Assembly (NCBI GenBank): GCA_905250885.1 | Contig: CAJNOQ010000033.1 | Location: 8,431-72,430, forward strand | Direction of reading: 5' to 3' | Source: Didymodactylos carnosus | Lineage: Eukaryota > Rotifera > Eurotatoria > Philodinida > Philodinidae | Length of the DNA stretch: 64,000 nucleotides | Shown here: positions 39,728 to 50,300 of the stretch, one piece after another | How positions within the stretch are numbered: the first letter of the stretch is position 1 | Layout of the letters: every line of letters begins with the position of its first letter | Notes under the pieces: generated by a model | Told to the model about the DNA's origin: nothing | Seen by the model: only the letters and a program-made list of their open reading frames with translations | The model's database searches: none | Position numbers and translations under genes: made by a program

Positions 39728-40907
39728 TCATTTGTTTCATTTATTTGTTTTTTCTCATTCTGTTCAGCTGAATTTGTAACGTATATGTATAAACTGTAAA
39801 AAATAGAACAGTTTTCTTTTCCGAATACAGTTGAAGTTGAAGTTCTTCTATAAACCATACGGGACAAAGAAAGAAAAAAAAAGAGACAAATGAAGATGTT
39901 TTAAAAAAAATTAAAATGCAATCGTTTCTCCTGTGTTTTGGGCACAAAAATATGTCTTCTGATTTTTGACACTTTGCTTTTCTGATTTTTAGGCGGTTTT
40001 TTTTCTGATTTCTTAGCTTTTGAGTTGGCAACTAATAGTTGGGACCAAATATGGTGATAAGCATGAGCGAACTATCATATGTTTGTTGCTAGCGCAGAAT
40101 CGTAACATAGATGTCGCTGAACGACAAACTATTTTTTTTGATAGTTTTAAAAACAGTTTCTGTCTCGATCTTATATAAATTTCTGAAGAAAACATACTTT
40201 TCTGAACCTATGCTTTACGTTTAATTGTAGAACTAACGTAAAGTTTTAAAGGGAAGATCGAAATGGCTTCGTTGGATTAGATGAAAAAAAATCTTATTTT
40301 GGATGCGCAGGAGAAAAAAATCACAAAGCGTAGTTTGTTACTCGTTGACGCTTTCTTCTGATCTCTTTCAGAATGTTTTGAATGAGACAGTTGAATTGTA
40401 GCAGATTATTTAATCTTTCGTCAAAAATATTCTCGTTTGTGCACAAAGTTATTTATTTCTTCCAAAATCTGTGATTTATTGTTAGTATTAGAGAAGATTT
40501 TCAACTATACGTTCCGTTGAGGTTGAATGTTACGTCAGAGAAAAAATTCTGAGCATGGTAGACATCGAAAAAATACCTTACTCTCTTGTAGCACCATCTT
40601 TTTAATTAGGTGATATAACTTTTCTGAAGAAATACGGATGTCAAAGTTATTTGACTGTATCAGTGAATCTTGGCTTTGATTTCATGTGTTACATTAAAGA
40701 TAAGTGCGATATTATTCAAAATATTTAGAATAAGTTTTATTAATTACTGCTCGTATAACTCAACAAATCTCAGTCATAGGAAAAATTAAATGTGGTCATA
40801 CTCTTTTTTTTAAGAGATAAGTTTTAGCTAAACGAATTCATTTTCGAGATGTTTTTTGTGTTCTTAATGAAGCGCTTGAGATTTGATAACTTATCTTTTA
40901 TTCATAG

Positions 40908-40998
40908 ATATATGGCGTCCTGAGGGAAAGTCCGATATCAATACGGTCGCTTACAAGAACGCGCCGTTCAGCATGATCAAATTTGTTCAAACAAAGAG
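40908..40998 (+). other. candidate leader exon upstream of RIM
   Basis: Flanked by TTCATAG and GTAACA, this GC-richer block has an open frame reading WRPEGKSDINTVAYKNAPFS and onward. Joined to 41096 it reads a few more residues and stops at 41139-41141, in frame with but before the RIM ATG. It may be a 5' UTR exon of RIM or a leftover of another gene; I recognise no homology. Confidence 0.25.
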
Positions 40999-41180
40999 GT
41001 AACATATTGATTACAACATGTAGCTTATCAGTGTGAAATTTGTTACGTTACATTTGTGAAATTTGTTATAATACATTTTTTATATTTCATTCTAGTCACA
41101 TCATGGGGCTCAAACAGAGTACATTGCTCGTAGATTATTAATTTTCATCACATATTAATCAACCCTTGAATGATCGGACT

Positions 41181-44100
41181 ATGGATAGTCAAATGCCGGA
41201 TCTAAGTTATTTGACGGATGAAGAACGAAAAATTATTGAAGCGGTGATGATGAGACAAATGGCCGAAGAACAACGGGATGCTGTTATGTTGCAGTATGTG
41301 TAGAACAGTACTGAACTATTAGCATTCTTCTATTGTCTTTGCACTTTCTTTTGAAGAACAAAAGTGGACGAAAGTGCTATGCCGATTCCTGCTATTATCG
41401 GGAGAAAACCATCGGATCAGAGTGGTCTTGAATCAGGCGTTTGTTGTGAATTATGTTTAAAAACCAAATTTGTTGATGAAAATGCAGCTAGACAATGTGT
41501 CATTTGTAAAAAACGTTTTTGTGTTCGATGTGGAGTACGCTTGAAAGGTCCTCAAAATCAGGTATTTTTTTTAATCATTTTGTGTGTCTCGATTATATTT
41601 CTCTTTTTTCTGTTAGACATATTGGCTATGCAAGATGTGCAGGCACAAACAAGAGCTATATTTTTCCAGTGCTCACAATCGTTTTTCAATGACTTCCACA
41701 GAATCAGCCTCACAATTATCAACAACTAATGCACAAGAAAATATTCTATCTGATCGATCGAAAACGAATTGTCCTATATCGAAACAGTATGTTTCTGATT
41801 ATATTTTATCTCAACCGTTCGATTCGAATCGTCCTTTATCGACTGTGACGTTGAATGAAGAATTGAAAAGTAAGACGACGGATAATAATATACTTTTTAT
41901 GAATGAATTACCGTCGTCAGAAACGAAATCTCCAGTTCAACGTGCATCAGAAACTACTTCTACTGGGCAACTTCAACCACTACCGACGTCTAGAAAATTG
42001 CCGGTGTTTAATCGAGTTCAACGGCAAAATTCGTCATCCATGTCTTCCAGCCCGTCCAACATGAATCAAAGTATAGAACGGTACGATAACCCTACTGACA
42101 ATAGAGAACAACAACGTTCTCGACAAATCGAACGGATGATTTCAATTGATGCAGGAGAGGAAGATGAACAACAACAGGAACAACACCCATCAAATTTGAC
42201 ATCTGATGAACAACAAATCACACTTCGGTCAAGCCCTAAAGCATTTCGTTCGAATAAAAGTGGTGCTAATAATACAACGGCAAATCAGCGAGAAACACAT
42301 TATCATCGTTCAGCACAACATTATCGTTCATCTGGTGCTCATTCAAATCGAAATCTAAACAAACAACATTCTGTATCTTCGAAGACATCTAATTTAAATG
42401 CTAATGCAAATCAAGGCTCGACATCAATCGGAGGAAACGGCTTATCTGTAGAAAAAGAGTCAAGTTCCGATGATAATATTCCATCATCATCAAACTCTAG
42501 CTCAGATGTTGATGAACTCGAAAGTGGCAGTACCTGTATTTCTAACAGAGGTATGTAGTATAAATTTCAATTGATTTCAATCATTAACTCATAACAGATT
42601 AAACACTTTGTGTTAGACTCTTCTAGTGACCTTAGATTTTTTTTATCTTTTAATCTCAGTTACTTTTAGCAGTTGTAAATGAAGTCGTATTTCTTTTATA
42701 ATTAGAAATTGATTACACGGAGAGGTCTACAATTTCTCTTGAAATGTATAAATAATTATATTTCTAATTTATATAAATCTTCCAGGCGTTAATTTGGGAC
42801 CACTTGACGAATGGCGTAAAGACCAAATATTGGCTGCCAAATTAGAGAACTTTCTAACAACGGTTAATAAATAGTTTATCGATTATTTTTCTATATATAT
42901 TTATATATATCTACATCTATATATATACATATATATATATGCACGCACATATATACATATATTTACACGTTACAAATCTCATTGTTTATCCCTCTGTATC
43001 AGATCCATGCGTTTCTTCTTTTAAACCGTTCGTTGTGAAGTTGCTTTTCTAAAAAAACACATAATATATCAACTTTACAGTGGTGTTTGTGGTAGGAAAG
43101 AATAGATTGGCTAATATGATTAAACCTGCTAAATGTATTTGCTCTTTTCATTTTCTCTATAGGGAGCGGATTGCTCTCAAGTAAAAATTTTCGATTTCGT
43201 CACAGTGAGCCTGTTGTTGTGAAAAGTAATGGTATTCTTGATGTTGCCACATCAAATTCTTCTTTTCCCACATTTTCTTCGTCACAAATATCGACAATAA
43301 ACAAACAAGATGATGATAAAAAACTACCTATAGAAACCATTGAACTCCAGCCATCATCACTGTTATCATCATACCATCGATCTGATAATATTCCTCCATC
43401 GCGTTCGACTCATAATGCAGAGTCAACCAAAGATCAAAATAATAATAATAATTATGAACGTTCATCTTTGCTTCGTGAATTTCAATGTCATTCATTAGAA
43501 GAAAAAGAAATGCCTGATTGGCATTTAGATGGAACTTTAAAAGATTCTGGTATCGACACTGCCAGTTCAAGCACAATATTAAATACAACCACTTCTACCG
43601 AGAAAAAATATCAGAAATTTACCGATCTTTCACTTGCAGCACGTCGTTTATCGAACGGTGGAAAATTACAAGAAAACATTCCTGGTGTTCAGGTGTTCAT
43701 TCTTTTCAACCTGTCAATATATGTCTCTATAGTTGATTGCTTTTATCTGTGACGTGAATCTTTGTGTTCTATGTTGTAGTTGTTATTCGTGTTGTATATG
43801 TCGCTTTATAGCTTGAATATTTTTTAACATATTAAAAACGCAATAATTATCATTGAAGCAAAAGAATATCTTCAGTTATTAGAATTTTAATGTGTTTTTG
43901 ATTGTCCTTAGTGGATTTTCTTTGTGATATGCTGAAAATATTAATCTAGTTCTCATTTTTTAGCCCGCTACATGGAAATATGATGATACACAAACATTCC
44001 TTATTGGTCATATAACACTAAACAATTGGGCTCGTGAAGAACCAATATTTAGCGCATTGGGTATGTTTTTCAACGTTTTGTTATAGTTGTAGTTTGAAAA

Positions 44101-47100
44101 ATACGTTTTCGTCTTTTAAGGTCTAAAAATTCAAGGCGGTATCCAGCTCGGTAATGATGAAATCGTTGCTCAAATTACAAAAGTAACACCGAGAAGTATT
44201 GCAGACAATTGTGGTCAACTAGAAGTTGGTAAGCACTTTCAAATCTTTAGATAATATTTGGTTATTTTGATAATATTTAATTTTAGGTGATATAGTACTA
44301 GAATGGAATGGACAAAAATTATCAAATTTGGGTTACAACGACGTTTACAGAATTATTCAAAATTCTGCTCAAACGTCCGAAGTTCACATGGTTGTCAAAC
44401 GAGCTGTTAGGTGAGGATTAATACTGCAAAAACTAACATATATATATATATATGAGAAAATTGTCTACTATTACTTTCTTCTTTTTTAAAGATTTTCCAG
44501 TCAAGATCAATCAGTTGAGCATTCTTCTCAAGGTAAATCATTTGCTTAAACTGTACTATTTTTTTCTTCATTATGAGTGACCAAAAAAATATTTTTTATT
44601 CCACCTCACATTCATTGAAATTTTGAGATAGATTATACCTAAGAATTGTTACCTTCGTGTGCTGCGTGTATTATCTGATCACTTGAGAATAACGAACCTT
44701 CTGAACAAAAAAATTTATGAACATTATAAAAGAGAGTTTCATATGCATTTGCAAGAAAATATGTTTCTTCTTTAGTAGTTACTTTAATTCCATCCTAAAA
44801 ACAGTCATATGTAGATAAATGTATTTGATTTCTTTTGTGAGATGCCTCTTTCTGAAGGAATAAAGCTTTGAAGTTTATAACCGAATGACAAAACTTTCCA
44901 TATATTCTGCGATTTTGAGTAAAACGAGTTTCTGCTAAAATTTGCGCAAACAATGGCACAGTAGCGATACATAACAACGGCAGAACCCCATTAAATATAA
45001 TTATAGCAATAAACTAACAAGCTACCGGTTTTGTGCATTTCTCCAGTTGTTTACCATCTGTCCCATCCCTGTTTCGAAAACAGAAATTTATATGACTATC
45101 AGATCGCTTAGCGTTAGTTCATCCGATATAACACTTTAACACTTTCTCTTATTATACAATTGGCCTAATGTTCGCCACATTTCTATACTTCTTGTTTCGA
45201 TTAGGTTTTCCAATGTATTAATCTATCTATATCTGAGTTCTCTATGTATTAATCATGATTTTTAAAGCCTCTTGTTCTCTTTATTTTGTTGGCTTTATTC
45301 ATTAATTAAGTTAGCAATAAAAATTTCGATAATTGTTACATGAATTTATTACTTTTTAAAGAGTAACATTTTAGCATGTATCTTTGCCTCGAGCAATCTC
45401 AGTTTAAATTTTCGTGCATAAAGAAAACTAGAGATGTTTCACATTTTAGTCTCAAAGAGAATCCTTTGACAAAATTTTCTTATGAATTATTATCATAAAT
45501 TTCTTGTTTGTAAATATTTTTTTCATTAGACTATATTTGTGACAGTGAATTTGGTTAAACTTGTCTAAAAATACGTGTCATGGTAGAGAGTTAATTTGAG
45601 ATTTGACTGTGTTCAGGAGAACATGCTGCAATTAAATTTCGTTTTAATTATTAATATCAGAATTTCTATGTTTAATTGGAAAATTCATATTTGGTATATG
45701 CATATCATTGCTCTCATATTGTTGGTGTATATCTGATAATGTAGTTAAAGATGAAGTCGATAAAAGTAAACGATTTTGTTTTTGTTTATTTGTTATTATA
45801 TTCATATATGATTCTTGATTTGTAACGAGACTACGTTGAATATATTCTTTTTGTTTAGTTTTTGCTTTCATATTCATAATATAAATATCAATTTGTTCAT
45901 TAAATTCTCGATCATTATCTAAATAATGTAAGGCCATTGTTGGCTCTTCTAGACCATAGAATATTCGTCGTGCAATTTGTTGATCACAACGTTCACTAAT
46001 AATTTTCATATATTGTTGTTCTAATTCAATCATTTCTTGTGTTGTTGTTATTGACGCCATGGATTCTTTAGAAAAATCATTTAAATTTGGTAAAATACTT
46101 TTCACGGTAATAATTCGTTTTGATTGATCACTTGATTGTCTCAAATCAATTTCCTGTACTTTAATTGGCCGATGTGATTTATACAATTCATAGAAACAAA
46201 TCACGCTAATATAAACAAGTATAAATAGAAAACCCAGAGATGATAAATAGAGGATAAATTGAATTTCAACAGTAGGATAAAAGATGACTTTTGGTTGTTT
46301 CATTTTTGTTTTGTGTTTTTGTTTTAGCGCAAAATAGTTTATTTAGTCTCATATATTGATGAAACATCATTTTAATGTGTTTAAATATTTTAGAAAATTT
46401 TTGGTTTATGAGTTTTGAGACTAATTTGACTATTTAACATGATTTTTCCTAATTTAATTTGTATAAGCATGATGAAATTTGATGTTCAAAGGAAATTTAA
46501 TTCTTTATTTTAATTAAGATTTCTTTTTGTTGTTGTTGAAATTGCATGCTAGTGAGTGTTGTGTTCTTAATAAACAATTCGTGTTGAACTTAACACACAA
46601 ATTTTTTTTTTTTTTTGTTTTTCTTCAACTTTGTCGTCTTCTTCTTCTGTTCTTTCGACAATTGATGTTAAGAAAGTTCTTTATTATACAATAATCGGAT
46701 CCTTTTTTTCTTTCAGTAGATGTGTATATGTAATAATATGAGGAAAAGAAATCTCATTTTTTTTTTTTTCAAAACTGATTTTTGTAGAGACGGATATTCT
46801 AGTTTTTCTTCAGGCTTTACGCATATAGCTAACAGACGATTCTGTTGGTTTTTTTTTTTTTTTTTTTTCGAAAAATCTGTTCTTTCTACATAATCAGAAA
46901 GAAAAGAATTCTCTTTTGATTTACATAGTTTGATCATTGATAACTACAACAATAATATTCTTTTCTCAATAGTAACTGTATTTAACAGTAAACTGAAGAC
47001 AGAGAGTCTAATACGAAAAATTTCTCATTTAAACTCAACAAAAACCTAAATTTATTGTTTTTGTGTGATCATTCAGAATTTCTTTATCTACCGCTATCCA

Positions 47101-47340
47101 ACTATAAAAATTTTCTATTGCCAACATTGAACTGTCAAACATCTCTATTGAGTACATGCATATTTATACATACATTAGACAAAGAACAGAAAAAGAGATT
47201 TGTCTGAACTGTACGTGCAACAGCTTGGACTAAATGTGATGTATATTAAAAAAAATACGAAATAAATCTCTTTTTTTCTTTATCTCTCTTTATGTAAACG
47301 ACAACTACCTTTTTCTTGTTCTTTTAAACATCATATTCTT

Positions 47341-47376
<36 letters not shown>

Positions 47377-50300
47377 TCAATCTCAATTTTCTTTTTGCTC
47401 ATATGCGTGTGTATATATTATTGTTTTTCTTTTTTTTCTCAGAAAATAAAAACTAAAAGTTAAAACGATAAATTCATTATAAATTCAGATGTAGATGACT
47501 GATAATAATAGTAATAATAAAATAGTTATATTTCAAAATGTGATAATCAATGGTGATAATAATAATCTTGCACAAATACATTCGTTAGATCAAAATGGAC
47601 AATTACATATTGAACAACATCAACAGAGCGTAAAAGATCGTACATCTAATTTATATCGTTTATGGACAAATACACCACAAAAACTTGTTCGAAATGTACG
47701 AGATCTTTCACAGCGTTTATCAAATCGTTCTCGACAATCTCAACAAAAACATAATACAATGGTATTCAATGATAATCCATACCAGGTCAATGATCAATTT
47801 CATTTACAACAATCTCAGTTCGTCAGTGGAGGAATTCTTCAACCATCCCAACGTAAAAATTCATCTGATTCCGATTTATCACTATCAAAATTAGATATAG
47901 CAGAAGAATATTCAACGCCCGGTGATTTTATTGATAATAATTCATTAAATACATCCAGACAACCAAGTGAAATAACTAAAAACACATTAACTGATAATAA
48001 TAATGTATCATTTTTAACATGGCCATTGAATACATGTCGACAGTTATATTTTCGTTTTCAGCAACCATTTCCATTAGGAAGACGACATAGGACAAAAACA
48101 AATACAACACCAACCGGTAGCAATATACGTTTGACACAGTCATCTAATTATATGAAAAATCAAAATCATTATCTATCCGGTCAACGTTTTTCATGTTGTA
48201 CTTGGTGTATAAGATATAAATCAACTGATACTCCATCAACAACGCAAACACGAAAAACAAGTTTTTTTTAACAAATCGTTGCCTTTTCTTTTTATCTGAT
48301 TTTAGAGATCTACTTTTCTTGTTTTATATAAAAACGTCTTTTTGACGAGATTAATCTTACATGACTTAAAAAAACTTCTAATCATTTCATCGTATTCGAT
48401 AGTCTTTATTATATTCTCATCTTCAGTTAACAGTTCCATACTATCTATATTCTGATTTGAAATGATATTTTTCATTACAAAAGTGAACATTTTTCACTCA
48501 AAATTTTCTGGTGAATAAAAATCAGTTTTTATTTTTTGCTGTTGAACGTTAAAGTTTAACGATATTGTGCAGCTAATAAATAGTTTCGGAATCAACCACT
48601 TTTCCTTGTCTTCTGGTCTATTGATCTTTTTTGAATAGATTCAATTATTTATTTTTCATCTGCCTTTATGTATGCCTTTCTTTTCAACACCATTTTATTT
48701 CTACTCTATTTTACATATATGAAAACTAAATGAAGCGCAAACGTTTTTAATTGATTTAACTCACAATGTGAAAACAACAAGTGTTTGTTACGTAGCAAAA
48801 TGGTTATAACAAGAACCAGATTGTAATGTCTTAAACATGTTATAGAAATATTTTTGCATAATGCTTATAGAAAAAAAAAAAAAAAAACATGTAAAAATTG
48901 TTCATGTGAAATTAATCTTTACTATTTTGTTTTTCTTCGCTCGCAGAAAAGATATGTTTGAATTTTAGTATACTACTTAGATTTACGTAAAAAAACAGTA
49001 CCCTTTTATTAGTTAAGAAGTAGAATATAGAAATTTCTTTTTGTTAATGAAAACAGGCAAAAATCATCAATAATGACTGACTACTTGGATAATTTTTTTT
49101 TTTTTGTTTTTTACAGATCGAACGTCAGATGTCAATAATACATTATTTACACACATTGCTAAAAAGAATACACATCGGGCTCGTCTACAGGTATGTGAAT
49201 CTCTTCATTTTTGTTTTGCTAATGACTATTTATTTTGTTTTTAACTTTAGCTTCGGTTTCAATATGATTCACTACATAAAGAATTGCACATATCTGTGCA
49301 CGGTGCTAAAGATCTTTTATCAAGTGGAGATAACTCATTTGGTTCTCTTGTCTGTCAATTATCATTGCAAGGAGGGTATGTTCCATTTTGATTCTATTAT
49401 TATCAACAAAAATATATATGCTTTCTTTTCTTTCTTTTTTTACAGTTCGAAAGAACGAAAATGTACAAAGCCACGTATATGTTCATCAGAGGGATGTTGC
49501 ATGTGGAATCAACGACTGAGATTTTTTGACGTGGATGATATTGAAACATTATCAGTGAACGTTTTAATCATTGACGTAGACAAAAGCAATGAACTTGTTG
49601 CTGAAGTATGATTGAATAGTTTTTTGTATGTTTGGTTAAAATAAATATATTTATATTATTCTTTTTAGATACCCATATCATTGAACAAAGTGAATTTAAA
49701 TGGATCACCTGAATGGTATCATTTTATTCCAAAATCTTTCATGAAACATCTACAACAACATAGCATTGATCAAACAACAATAGTTCGAAGTGACAGTGAT
49801 ATATCTGAATTCGACACACGTAAGTTATTTATTATCTAGTAATGAAATTATATTTTACATTTTTATGTTTTTATTTAGCACGTAGTACATCCAAAACACA
49901 GACTATATTGAATGTGTCTACTGCTTTATCAAAAGCAAAAACAAGTAATATTGAACAATCTACTATAGACAGGTAAAGAAGAGTCAATCATTTGTAGAAA
50001 TTGACTTTATGTAACCTTTTTTTCTTTTCTTGTAGCACTTCAACAAGTAAAAAGCGTCAACTACCGGTTATTCCATTAGCTGCTCAACAAGCAAGTCGAG
50101 AGAGAGGTAAGAATGTCTAAAGTATCGATAAAATGATAATCTATTTTTGTTTGAGATTTTTTTCTTTAGTATCACAAGATATACTAGAAAAAGCGAAACA
50201 ATTGAAATTAAAGTTACATTTAAGAGAATTAGAAGAAAACGTTAATAAAGATGTAAATGAGCCGGATATGGAACGTAGGCGTTCTTTGATGTACGATGAT

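Larger units (their letters stand above)
38288..41180. other. gap between SLC45 and RIM genes
   Basis: AATAAA at 38890-38895 is a plausible SLC45 poly(A) signal. The rest holds a hAT-like zinc-finger remnant (39020-39727) and possible RIM leader exons (40908-40998 and 41096 onward). The hydrophobic frame at 38329-38670 is a T-rich 3' UTR artefact. Confidence 0.5.

Noticed and set aside
45644-46303. KCNE-type potassium channel subunit identity for the 219-aa protein
   Set aside because: Size and topology fit, but the conserved juxtamembrane KCNE signature is not visible.
47495-48117. Alternative first exon of a short RIM isoform
   Set aside because: A phase-compatible donor (GTAGCA) exists but is weak, and the frame has its own stop and poly(A) signal; kept as a separate gene.
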